Origin: Siphonodentalium dalli
Taxonomy: Eukaryota > Mollusca > Scaphopoda > Gadilida > Siphonodentaliidae
Direction of reading: 5' to 3'
DNA length: 64,000 nucleotides
Assembly (NCBI GenBank): GCA_032622095.1
Contig: CP136062.1
Coordinates: 155,986,875-156,050,874, forward strand
The position numbers and the translations under genes are program-made. The notes below the pieces were generated by a model that saw only the letters and a program-made list of their open reading frames with translations, searched no databases and was not told where the DNA came from. Numbering within the stretch: position 1 is the stretch's first letter; each line of letters opens with the position of its first letter. Positions 53,501 to 64,000 of this stretch are shown here, piece by piece.

Positions 53501-56500
53501 TGTTTGTGGATAGGTATGCATCTATGCAAATGGTTTGCACAAAGTTTGGGCTCCTCAGTGGGTTTTAAGGGTATTGAGACAGCCCAACACCCACAGCACC
53601 CATGATAAAACCATACAGCACCCGTGCCTATGAAAACATATTTCTGAGTCAGCCATCTCTCAGACTTTACCCATTCTGTAAATGATTCCACATTTCACTC
53701 TAGAATATATAGAGGCAATGGGAAAAAAATATTTGGGCACCTGAATGGGATTTTGGGCTCTATTCAGAGGGGATATTTGGTTTTTTTAATGGTTAAATTG
53801 GTATATTTAACTGGAATTGGGTCCTGTAAAGGTATATACTTCTAGGTCTCCTAGTGTTTTTGGAAATATCTGCATCAGTATAAGAAGATTTGCAAAAGTT
53901 TGGGCTCCTTAGTGGGTTTTAAGGGTATGGAGACAGCCCAACACCCACAGCACCCATGACAATTCAAGTTAAATTGGTATATTTAACTTGAATTGGGCCA
54001 TATGACCCATTATATGTATCTACTTCCAACACTTTTGTTGTTTGTGGATAGGTATGCATCTATGCAAATGGTTTGCACAAAGTTTGGGCTCCTCAGTGGG
54101 TTTTAAGGGTATTGAGACAGCCCAACACCCACAGCACCCATGATAAAACCATACAGCACCCGTGCCTATGAAAACATATTTCTGAATCAGCCATCTCTCA
54201 GACTATACTCATTCTGTAAATGATTCCACATTTCACTCTAGAATATATAGAGGCAATGGGAAACAAATATTTGGGCACCTGAATGGGATTTTGGGCTCTA
54301 TTCAGGAGGGATATTTGGTTTTTTTAATGGTTAAATTTGTATATTTAACTGGAATTGGGTCCTGTAAAGGTATATACTTCTAGGTCTCCTAGTGTTTTTG
54401 GAAATATCTGCATCAGTATAAGAAGATTTGCAAAAGTTTGGGCTCCTTAGTGGGTTTTAAGGGTATGGAGACAGCCCAACACCCACAGCACCCATGACAA
54501 TTCAAGTTAAATTGGTATATTTAACTTGAATTGGGCCATATGACTCATTATATGTATCTACTTCCAACACTTTTGTTGTTTGTGGATAGGTATGCATCTA
54601 TGCAAATGGTTTGCATAAAGTTTGGGCTCCTCAGTGGGTTTTAAGGGTATTGAGACAGCCCAACACCCACAGCACCCATGATAAAACCATACAGCACCCG
54701 TGCCTATGAAAACATATTTCTTAATCAGCCATCTCTCAGACTATACTCATTCTGTAAATGATTCCATATTTCACTCTAGAATATATAGAGGCAATGGGAA
54801 AAAAATATTTGGGCACCTGAATGGGATTTTGGGCTCTATTCAGGGGGGATATTTGGTTTTTTTAATGGTTAAATTGGTATATTTAACTGGAATTGGGTCC
54901 TTTAAAGGTATATACTTCTAGGTCTCCTAGTGTTTTTGGAAATATCTGCATCAGTATAAGAAGATTTGCAAAAGTTTGGGCTCCTTAGTGGGTTTTAAGG
55001 GTATGGAGACAGCCCAACACCCACAGCACCCATGACAATTCAAGTTAAATTGGTATATTTAACTTGAATTGGGCCATATGACCCATTATATGTATCTACT
55101 TCCAACACCTTTGTTGTTTGTGGATAGGTATGCATCTATGCAAATGGTTTGCACAAAGTTTGGGCTCCTCAGTAGGTTTTAAGGGTATTGAGACAGCCCA
55201 ACACCCACAGCACCCATGATAAAACCATACAGCACCCGTGCCTATGAAAACATATTTCTGAGTCAGCCATCTCTCAGACTATACCCATTCTGTAAATGAT
55301 TCCACATTTCACTCTAGAATATATAGAGGCAATGGGAAAAAAATATTTGGGCACCTGAATGGGATTTTGGGCTCTATTCAAGGGGGATATTTGTTTTTTT
55401 TAATGGTTAAATTGGTATATTTAACTGGAATTGGGTCCTGTAAAGGTATATACTTCTAGGTCTCCTAGTGTTTTTGGAAATATCTGCATCAGTATAAGAA
55501 TATTTGCAAAAGTTTGGGCTCCTTAGTGGGTTTTAAGGGTATGGAGACAGCCCAACACCCACAGCACCCATGACAATTCAAGTTAAATTGGTATATTTAA
55601 CTTTAATTGGGCCATATGACCCATTATATGTATCTACTTCCAACACTTTTGTTGTTTATGGATAGGTATGCATCTATGCAAATGGTTTGCACAAAGTTTG
55701 GTCTCCTCAGTGGGTTTTAAGGGTATTGAGACAGCCCAACACCCACAGCACCCATGATAAAACCATACAGCACCCGTGCCTATGAAAACATATTTCTGAA
55801 TCAGCCATCTCTCAGACTATACTCATTCTGTAAATGATTCCACATTTCACTCTAGAATATATAGAGGCAATGGGAAACAAATATTTGGGCACCTGAATGG
55901 GATTTTGGGCTCTATTCAGGAGGGATATTTGGTTTTTTTAATGGTTAAATTTGTATATTTAACTGGAATTGGGTCCTGTAAAGGTATATACTTCTAGGTC
56001 TCCTAGTGTTTTTGGAAATATCTGCATCAGTATAAGAAGATTTGCAAAAGTTTGGGCTCCTTAGTGGGTTTTAAGGGTATGGAGACAGCCCAACACCCAC
56101 AGCACCCATGACAATTCAAGTTAAATTGGTATATTTAACTTGAATTGGGCCATATGACTCATTATATGTATCTACTTCCAACACTTTTGTTGTTTGTGGA
56201 TAGGTATGCATCTATGCAAATGGTTTGCACAAAGTTTGGGCTCCTCAGTGGGTTTTAAGGGTATTGAGACAGCCCAACACCCACAGCACCCATGATAAAA
56301 CCATACAGCACCCGTGCCTATGAAAACATATTTCTTAATCAGCCATCTCTCAGACTATACCCATTCTGTAAATGATTCCACATTTCACTCTAGAATATAT
56401 AGAGGCAATGGGAAAAAAATATTTGGGCACCTGAATGGGATTTTGGGCTCTATTCAGGGGGGATATTTGGTTTTTTTAATGGTTAAATTTGTATATTTAA

Positions 56501-58519
56501 CTGGAATTGGGTCCTGTAAAGGTATATACTTCTAGGTCTCCTAGTGTTTTTGGAAATATCTGCATCAGTATAAGAAGATTTGCAAAAGTTTGGGCTCCTT
56601 AGTGGGTTTTAAGGGTATGGAGACAGCCCAACGCCCACAGCACCCACGACAATTCAAGTTAAATTGGTATATTTAACTTGAATTGGGCCATATGACCCAT
56701 TATATGTATCTACTTCCAACACTTTTGTTGTTTGTGGATAGGTATGCATCTATGCAAATGGTTTGCACAAAGTTTGGGCTCCTCAGTAGGTTTTAAGGGT
56801 ATTGAGACAGCCCAACACCCACAGCACCCATGATAAAACCATACAGCACCCGTGCCTATGAAAACATATTTCTGAGTCAGCCATATCTCAGACTATACCC
56901 ATTCTGTAAATGATTCCACATTTCACTCTAGAATATATAGAGGCAATGGGAAAAAAATATTTGGGCACCTGAATGGGATTTTGGGCTCTATTCAAGGGGG
57001 ATATTTGTTTTTTTTAATGGTTAAATTGGTATATTTAACTGGAATTGGGTCCTGTAAAGGTATATACTTCTAGGTCTCCTAGTGTTTTTGGAAATATCTG
57101 CATCAGTATAAGAAGATTTGCAAAAGTTTGGGCTCCTTAGTGGGTTTTAAGGGTATGGAGACAGCCCAACACCCACAGCACCCATGACAATTCAAGTTAA
57201 ATTGGTATATTTAACTTTAATTGGGCCATATGACCCATTATATGTATCTACTTCCAACACTTTTGTTGTTTATGGATAGGTATGCATCTATGCAAATGGT
57301 TTGCACAAAGTTTGGTCTCCTCAGTGGGTTTTAAGGGTATTGAGACAGCCCAACACCCACAGCACCCATGATAAAACCATACAGCACCCGTGCCTATGAA
57401 AACATATTTCTGAATCAGCCATCTCTCAGACTATACTCATTCTGTAAATGATTCCACATTTCACTCTAGAATATATAGAGGCAATGGGAAACAAATATTT
57501 GGGCACCTGAATGGGATTTTGGGCTCTATTCAGGAGGGATATTTGGTTTTTTTAATGGTTAAATTTGTATATTTAACTGGAATTGGGTCCTGTAAAGGTA
57601 TATACTTCTAGGTCTCCTAGTGTTTTTGGAAATATCTGCATCAGTATAAGAAGATTTGCAAAAGTTTGGGCTCCTTAGTGGGTTTTAAGGGTATGGAGAC
57701 AGCCCAACACCCACAGCACCCATGACAATTCAAGTTAAATTGGTATATTTAACTTGAATTGGGCCATATGACTCATTATATGTATCTACTTCCAACACTT
57801 TTGTTGTTTGTGGATAGGTATGCATCTATGCAAATGGTTTGCACAAAGTTTGGGCTCCTCAGTGGGTTTTAAGGGTATTGAGACAGCCCAACACCCACAG
57901 CACCCATGATAAAACCATACAGCACCCGTGCCTATGAAAACATATTTCTTAATCAGCCATCTCTCAGACTATACTCATTCTGTAAATGATTCCATATTTC
58001 ACTCTAGAATATATAGAGGCAATGGGAAAAAAATATTTGGGCACCTGAATGGGATTTTGGGCTCTATTCAGGGGGGATATTTGGTTTTTTTAATGGTTAA
58101 ATTTGTATATTTAACTGGAATTGGGTCCTGTAAAGGTATATACTTCTAGGTCTCCTAGTGTTTTTGGAAATATCTGCATCAGTATAAGAAGATTTGCAAA
58201 AGTTTGGGCTCCTTAGTGGGTTTTAAGGGTATGGAGACAGCCCAACACCCACAGGACCCATGACAATTCAAGTTAAATTGGTATATTTAACTTGAATTGG
58301 GCCATATGACCCATTATATGTATCTACTTCCAACACTTTTGTTGTTTGTGGATAGGTATGCATCTATGCAAATGGTTTGCACAAAGTTTGGGCTCCTCAG
58401 TGGGTTTTAAGGGTATTGAGACAGCCCAACACCCACAGCACCCATGATAAAACCATACAGCACCCGTGCCTATGAAAACATATTTCTGAGTCAGCCATCT
58501 CTCAGACTATACCCATTCT
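44535..58519. repeat. Trimer-dominated HOR domain
   Basis: A trimer of ccatatttc/cctttaaag/cagtagg, then caagggggat/actttaatt/ggtctcc, then gggaaacaaat/caggaggg, recurs at 44535, 47225 and 54754, with a variant at 56368. Two adjacent trimers, 48301-49913 and 49914-51526, share gggatttaag and a lost T (gtgggtttaagg), so each is 1,613 bp. The stretch 51527-54753 is irregular, with a ggtaatgggg monomer at 51527 that has a lost base in caacatttt. Monomer starts from 44535 step by 538 except 537 at 48839, 50452 and 51527. Confidence 0.85.
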
Positions 58520-61500
58520 GTAAATGATTCCACATTTCACTCTAGAATATATAGAGGCAATGGGAAAAAAATATTTGGGCACCTGAATGGGATTTTGGGC
58601 TCTATTCAGGGGGGATATTTGGTTTTTTTAATGGTTAAATTTGTATATTTAACTGGAATTGGGTCCTGTAAAGGTATATACTTCTAGGTCTCCTAGTGTT
58701 TTTGGAAATATCTGCATCAGTATAAGAAGATTTGCAAAAGTTTGGGCTCCTTAGTGGGTTTTAAGGGTATGGAGACAGCCCAACACCCACAGCACCCATG
58801 ACAATTCAAGTTAAATTGGTATATTTAACTTGAATTGGGCCATATGACCCATTATATGTATCTACTTCCAACACTTTTGTTGTTTGTGGATAGGTATGCA
58901 TCTATGCAAATGGTTTGCACAAAGTTTGGGCTCCTCAGTGGGTTTTAAGGGTATTGAGACAGCCCAACACCCACAGCACCCATGATAAAACCATACAGCA
59001 CCCGTGCCTATGAAAACATATTTCTGAGTCAGCCATCTCTCAGACTATACCCATTCTGTAAATGATTCCACATTTCACTCTAGAATATATAGAGGCAATG
59101 GGAAAAAAATATTTGGGCACCTGAATGGGATTTTGGGCTCTATTCAGGGGGGATATATGGTTTTTTTAATGGTTAAATTGGTATATTTAACTGGAATTGG
59201 GTCCTGTAAAGGTATATACTCTAGGTCTCCTAGTGTTTTTGGAAATATCTGCATCAGTATAAGAAGATTTGCAAAAGTTTGGGCTCCTTAGTGGGTTTTA
59301 AGGGTATGGAGACAGCCCAACACCCACAGCACCCATGACAATTCAAGTTAAATTGGTATATTTAACTTGAATTGGGCCATATAACCCATTATATGTATCT
59401 ACTTCCAACACTTTTGTTGTTTGTGGATAGGTATGCATCTATGCAAATGGTTTGCACAAAGTTTGGGCTCCTCAGTGGGTTTTAAGGGTATTGAGACAGC
59501 CCAACACCCACAGCACCCATGGTAAAACCATACAGCACCCGTGCCTATGAAAACATATTTCTGAGTCAGCCATCTCTCAGACTATACCCATTCTGTAAAT
59601 GATTCCACATTTCACTCTAGAATATATAGAGGTAATGGGGAAAAAATATTTGGGCACCTGAATGGGATTTTGGGCTCTATTCGGGGGGGATATTTGTTTT
59701 TTTTAATGGTTAAATTTGTATATTTAACTGGAATTGGGTCCTGTAAAGGTATATACTTCTAGGTCTCCTAGTGTTTTTGGAAATATCTGCATCAGTATAA
59801 GAAGATTTGCAAAAGTTTGGGCTCCTTAGTGGGTTTTAAGGGTATGGAGACAGCCCAACACCCACAGCACCCATGACAATTCAAGTTAAATTGGTATATT
59901 TAACTTGAATTGGGCCATATGACCCATTATATGTATCTACTTCCAACACTTTTGTTGTTTGTGGATAGGTATGCATCTATGCAAATGGTTTGCACAAAGT
60001 TTGGGCTCCTCAGTGGGTTTTAAGGGTATTGAGACAGCCCAACACCCACAGCACCCATGATAAAACCATACAGCACCCGTGCCTATGAAAACATATTTCT
60101 GAGTCAGCCATCTCTCAGACTATACCCATTCTGTAAATGATTCCACATTTCACTCTAGAATATATAGAGGCAATGGGAAAAAAAATATTTGGGCACCTGA
60201 ATGGGATTTTGGGCTCTATTCAGAGGGGATATTTGGTTTTTTTAATGGTTAAATTGGTATATTTAACTGGAATTGGGTCCTGTAAAGGTATATACTTCTA
60301 GGTCTCCTAGTGTTTTTGGAAATATCTGCATCAGTATAAGAAGATTTGCAAAAGTTTGGGCTCCTTAGTGGGTTTTAAGGGTATGGAGACAGCCCAACAC
60401 CCACAGCACCCATGACAATTCAAGTTAAATTGGTATATTTAACTTGAATTGGGCCATATAACCCATTATATGTATCTACTTCCAACACTTTTGTTGTTTG
60501 TGGATAGGTATGCATCTATGCAAATGGTTTGCACAAAGTTTGGGCTCCTCAGTGGGTTTTAAGGGTATTGAGACAGCCCAACACCCACAGCACCCATGGT
60601 AAAACCATACAGCACCCGTGCCTATGAAAACATATTTCTGAGTCAGCCATCTCTCAGACTATACCCATTCTGTAAATGATTCCACATTTCACTCTAGAAT
60701 ATATAGAGGTAATGGGGAAAAAATATTTGGGCACCTGAATGGGATTTTGGGCTCTATTCGGGGGGGATATTTGTTTTTTTTAATGGTTAAATTTGTATAT
60801 TTAACTGGAATTGGGTCCTGTAAAGGTATATACTTCTAGGTCTCCTAGTGTTTTTGGAAATATCTGCATCAGTATAAGAAGATTTGCAAAAGTTTGGGCT
60901 CCTTAGTGGGTTTTAAGGGTATGGAGACAGCCCAACACCCACAGCACCCATGACAATTCAAGTTAAATTGGTATATTTAACTTGAATTGGGCCATATGAC
61001 CCATTATATGTATCTACTTCCAACACTTTTGTTGTTTGTGGATAGGTATGCATCTATGCAAATGGTTTGCACAAAGTTTGGGCTCCTCAGTGGGTTTTAA
61101 GGGTATTGAGACAGCCCAACACCCACAGCACCCATGATAAAACCATACAGCACCCGTGCCTATGAAAACATATTTCTGAGTCAGCCATCTCTCAGACTAT
61201 ACCCATTCTGTAAATGATTCCACATTTCACTCTAGAATATATAGAGGCAATGGGAAAAAAAATATTTGGGCACCTGAATGGGATTTTGGGCTCTATTCAG
61301 AGGGGATATTTGGTTTTTTTAATGGTTAAATTGGTATATTTAACTGGAATTGGGTCCTGTAAAGGTATATACTTCTAGGTCTCCTAGTGTTTTTGGAAAT
61401 ATCTGCATCAGTATAAGAAGATTTGCAAAAGTTTGGGCTCCTTAGTGGGTTTTAAGGGTATGGAGACAGCCCAACACCCACAGCACCCATGACAATTCAA

Positions 61501-62606
61501 GTTAAATTGGTATATTTAACTTGAATTGGGCCATATGACCCATTATATGTATCTACTTCCAACACTTTTGTTGTTTGTGGATAGGTATGCATCTATGCAA
61601 ATGGTTTGCACAAAGTTTGGGCTCCTCAGTGGGTTTTAAGGGTATTGAGACAGCCCAACACCCACAGCACCCATGATAAAACCATACAGCACCCGTGCCT
61701 ATGAAAACATATTTCTGAGTCAGCCATCTCTCAGACTATACCCATTCTGTAAATGATTCCACATTTCACTCTAGAATATATAGAGGTAATGGGGAAAAAA
61801 TATTTGGGCACCTGAATGGGATTTTGGGCTCTATTCGGGGGGGATATTTGGTTTTTTTAATGGTTAAATTTGTATATTTAACTGGAATTGGGTCCTGTAA
61901 AGGTATATACTTCTAGGTCTCCTAGTGTTTTTGGAAATATCTGCATCAGTATAAGAAGATTTACAAAAGTTTGGGCTCCTTAGTGGGTTTTAAGGGTATG
62001 GAGACAGCCCAACACCCACAGCACCCATGACAATTCAAGTTAAATTGGTATATTTAACTTGAATTGGGCCATATGACCCATTATATGTATCTACTTCCAA
62101 CACTTTTGTTGTTTGTGGATAGGTATGCATCTATGCAAATGGTTTGCACAAAGTTTGGGCTCCTCAGTGGGTTTTAAGGGTATTGAGACAGCCCAACACC
62201 CACAGCACCCATGATAAAACCATACAGCACCCGTGCCTATGAAAACATATTTCTGAGTCAGCCATCTCTCAGACTATACCCATTCTGTAAATGATTCCAC
62301 ATTTCACTCTAGAATATATAGAGGCAATGGGAAAAAAATATTTGGGCACCTGAATGGGATTTTGGGCTCTATTCAGAGGGGATATTTGGTTTTTTTAATG
62401 GTTAAATTGGTATATTTAACTGGAATTGGGTCCTGTAAAGGTATATACTTCTAGGTCTCCTAGTGTTTTTGGAAATATCTGCATCAGTATAAGAAGATTT
62501 GCAAAAGTTTGGGCTCCTTAGTGGGTTTTAAGGGTATGGAGACAGCCCAACACCCACAGCACCCATGACAATTCAAGTTAAATTGGTATATTTAACTTGA
62601 ATTGGG
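58520..62606. repeat. Dimer HOR domain next to the array edge
   Basis: After a plain monomer (58520), dimers start at 59058, 60133 and 61210, with a partial one at 62287. The first monomer carries cagaggggat (59058 instead has gatatatgg) and ttggtat, with ataaccc and catggtaaaac in the first two copies. The second carries ggtaatgggg and cgggggggat. The last two periods are exactly 1,077 bp because both share an extra A in the A run. The homogeneous dimers reach to within a few hundred bases of the decayed edge. Confidence 0.88.
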
Positions 62607-62832
62607 TCATATGACCCATTATAGGTATCTATTTCCAGCACTTTTATAGTTTTTGGATAGGTATGCAACTATGCATCTATACAAATGGTTTGCACAAAGT
62701 TTGGGCTCCACGGTGGGCTTGAAAGTTATGGAGGCAGCCCAACACACACAGCTCCCATGAAAAAAACATACAGCACCCGTGCCTATGAAAACATATTTAT
62801 GAATCGGTGATCTCTCAGACTATACCCATTCT
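62607..62832. repeat. Decayed end of the last 538-type monomer
   Basis: The monomer starting at 62287 matches its neighbours exactly or nearly so up to 62606, then changes fast: gggtcatatg, ataggtatct, atttccagc. It also has an 8-bp gain, with gcaactatgcatctat in place of one atgcatct word. Its total length is 546. It still has both A and B, so it is a 538-type unit whose right part was never homogenised or has drifted. Confidence 0.88.
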
Positions 62833-63175
62833 GAAAATTACTCTACAGTTGACTTTTAGAATATATATAGGCAATGAGATAAAAATTATTTGGGCATCTG
62901 AATGGGATTTTGGGCTTTGGTCAGGGGGAGGGGAATATTTGGGTTTTTTAAAAGTTAAATTGGTATATTTAACGTGAATTGTGACCCATTATAGATTTCT
63001 ACTTCCTGTACTTTTAGTGTTTCATCTGTATAAAAATATGTGCAAAAGTTTGGGCTCCTCAGTGGGTTTTTAGGAGATGATGACAGCCCAACACCCACGG
63101 CACCCATGATGAAACCATACAGCGGCTATGAAAACATATTTCTGGGTCAGTGTTCTCTCAGACTATACCTATTCT
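62833..63175. repeat. Decayed 343-bp unit with a single A/B segment
   Basis: It has segment C (gaaaattactc to about 62950) and then one A/B segment (62954-63109) ending in cacccatgatgaaacc. There is no second copy and no caattcaa junction. The left of the segment is B-like (gacccattatag), and its middle has lost bases between tagtgttt and catctgta. Compared with core monomers it shows many substitutions, for example ggtcagggggagggg in the G tract. Confidence 0.88.
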
Positions 63176-63516
63176 GAAAATTAATCCAGTTTACTTCAGA
63201 ATATATGTAAGCAATGGTAAAACAATTCTTTGGGCACCTGAATAGTATTTTGGGCTCTGGTCAGGGGGAGGGGAATATTTGGGTTTTTTAATAGTTAAGT
63301 TGGTATATTTAACTTGAATTGTGATCCATTATAGATATCAACTTTTAGTGTTTTTGGAAATATATTCATCTGTTTAAGAAGATGTGCAAAAGTTTGGGCT
63401 CCTCAGTGGGTTTTAAGGGAGTGGTGACAGCCCAACACCCACGGCACCCATGATGAAACCATACAGCACCCGTGCCTATAAAATCATTTTTCTGGGTCTC
63501 AGACTATGCCCATTCT
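63176..63516. repeat. Decayed 341-bp unit with a single A/B segment
   Basis: Its single segment, 63294-63453, is a natural mixture: aacttgaattg and gatccattatagatatc on the left are B-like, and tagtgtttttggaaatat with aagaagatgtgcaaaag in the middle is A-like. It shares the long ggtcagggggagggg tract and cacggcaccc with the unit before it. This is the best candidate for the ancestral repeat form. Confidence 0.88.
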
Positions 63517-63815
63517 GAAAATTATATATTTTGGCACCTGGAAGTTATTTTGGGCTCTGGTCAAGGGGAGTGGAATATTAGGAATTTTAATAGTCAAGTT
63601 GGTATATTTAACTTATATTGTGCCATTATTGATATCTACATCCAGGGCTTTTAGTGTTATTGAATAGGTAAGCACCTATGTAAATGATTTCCCGTATTGG
63701 ATTTAAGAGTATGGAGCCAGCCCAACACCCACAGCACCCATGGTAAACCATACAGCATCTGTGCCTATAGAATCATATTTTGTGGTCAGTGTTCAATCAG
63801 ACAACACTCATTTAT
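63517..63815. repeat. Decayed unit of about 299 bp with a single A/B segment
   Basis: It is shortened on both sides: segment C lacks the tctaga region, and the end of the A/B segment lacks the tttgggctcc block (it reads cccgtattggatttaag). It retains gaataggtaagcacctatg followed by aaatg, like the octamer region of B, and ttagtgttattg, like A. The frame at 63472-63654 falls mostly here and reads through repeat sequence, so it is not called as a gene. Confidence 0.8.
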
Positions 63816-64000
63816 GAAACATGATTCCACATATGACTTTAGAGTATAGGCAGGCGATCAACAGAACATATTTTGTTACCTGGAAGGGAATTTGGGCGAG
63901 GGGAGAGGAATATTTGTGTTTTTAATAGCCATATTGGTATTTTAGGCTTAGGAATCAGTCCAACACACATACCACCCATGATAAAACATATGGCACTGGT
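63816..64000. repeat. Strongly decayed unit, cut by the window end
   Basis: It begins gaaacatgattccacat and keeps recognisable pieces (ttacctgg, gaatatttgtg, atattggtatttt), but the middle of the A/B segment is missing, so it passes straight to gtccaacacacat and cacccatgataaaac. It is still satellite-related at the last base, so the repeat continues to the right of the window. Confidence 0.8.

Larger units (their letters stand above)
1..62606. repeat. Main 538-bp satellite array, about 117 monomers in tandem
   Basis: The motif gtaa(a/t)tgattcc recurs at 1, 539, 1077, 1615, 2153, 2691, 3229, 3766, 4305, 4843 and so on to 62287. The spacing is almost always 538, sometimes 537 or 539 where an A, T or G run or a single base changes. 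The exceptions are three 441-bp spacings and one 711-bp spacing. All monomers point the same way and no unrelated DNA interrupts them. Most neighbours differ by only a few substitutions, so the array has been homogenised recently. GC is about 38% (206 of 538 bases in the first monomer). The array runs off the left end of the window. No gene is supported inside it. This is satellite DNA by structure; whether it is centromeric or other heterochromatin cannot be seen here. Confidence 0.98.

Noticed and set aside
14305-53691. Minus-strand open frames of 61-69 codons (14305, 17436, 21204, 35193, 53482)
   Set aside because: All read the same B-to-C region of the monomer backwards, and each is opened by one or two private substitutions. 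There is no conserved protein signal.
37487-58149. A recurring 73-codon open frame on the + strand (37487, 39639, 41791, 43943, 44481, 46095, 47171, 48785, 50398, 54700, 56314, 57928)
   Set aside because: It opens only in monomers where tttctgaatc has become tttcttaatc, which removes a TGA stop. The frame spans segments C and A of the satellite, has no recognisable domain, and its spacing follows HOR positions. It is a by-product of the repeat.
1-62606. CRISPR array
   Set aside because: The repeats are 538 bp, directly abutting and without unique spacers. There are no cas-like genes, and composition is eukaryotic satellite-like.
63472-63654. 60-codon open frame in the right edge
   Set aside because: It lies across two decayed repeat units, and its sequence aligns with non-coding parts of the monomer in the same order.
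1-64000. CENP-B box (TTCGnnnnAnnCGGG)
   Set aside because: The nearest candidate, ttcggggggg in some monomers, fails at the required A and at CGGG. No match was seen by eye on either strand.
1-64000. Transposable element or retroelement remnants
   Set aside because: I see no terminal repeats, target-site duplications, reverse transcriptase or transposase reading frames, or poly-A-tailed insertions. The only insertions are copies of the satellite itself.
1-64000. Naming the species or a known satellite family
   Set aside because: I do not recognise the monomer with certainty. A search of the 538-bp consensus against repeat libraries and vertebrate assemblies would decide it; hits confined to one clade would identify the source.

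Overview
The whole window is one tandem-repeat (satellite DNA) array. I find no protein-coding gene, RNA gene, CRISPR array or autonomous mobile element. The repeat unit is about 538 bp and about 38% GC. It usually contains a single CpG, far fewer than the roughly 20 expected from base composition, which points to a eukaryote with long-standing cytosine methylation, most likely a vertebrate. The species and chromosome cannot be told from the sequence. The array could be pericentromeric, subtelomeric or interstitial heterochromatin.

Layout, counting monomers from the motif gtaa(a/t)tgattcc: about 117 head-to-tail monomers run from base 1 to about 62,606, all in one orientation, and the array continues off the left end. 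Shared point variants and 1-bp indels group the monomers into domains of higher-order repeats (HORs). These are mixed trimers and dimers (1-10,758); a 7-mer of 3,669 bp that includes a monomer with a 97-bp deletion (10,759-21,399); a related full-length 7-mer (21,400-28,931); alternating dimers and irregular six-unit blocks (28,932-36,464); a regular 4-mer of 2,152 bp (36,465-44,534); a trimer domain of about 1,614 bp (44,535-58,519); and a dimer domain of about 1,077 bp (58,520-62,286). At base 62,607 similarity falls abruptly, and the last 1.4 kb is a series of decayed units.

Each 538-bp monomer contains an old internal duplication: segment C (about 186 bp), then two homologous segments A and B (about 170-176 bp each). 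The decayed units at the right edge are only about 300-343 bp and carry a single copy of the A/B segment. That copy is B-like at its left end and A-like in its middle. A simple A/B deletion of the 538-bp form would give the opposite order, so these units look like relics of the ancestral repeat from which the 538-bp form arose. At the A/B junction, 8 bases found neither in A nor in the edge units complete a 36-bp hairpin with 15-bp perfect arms.

There is no operon or pathway to describe. What the sequence records is satellite evolution: internal duplication, amplification as HORs, local homogenisation, and a sharp boundary with older repeats. Short open frames recur only because the monomer recurs. 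All comparisons were made by eye, so I give base counts and spacings but no genome-wide identities.
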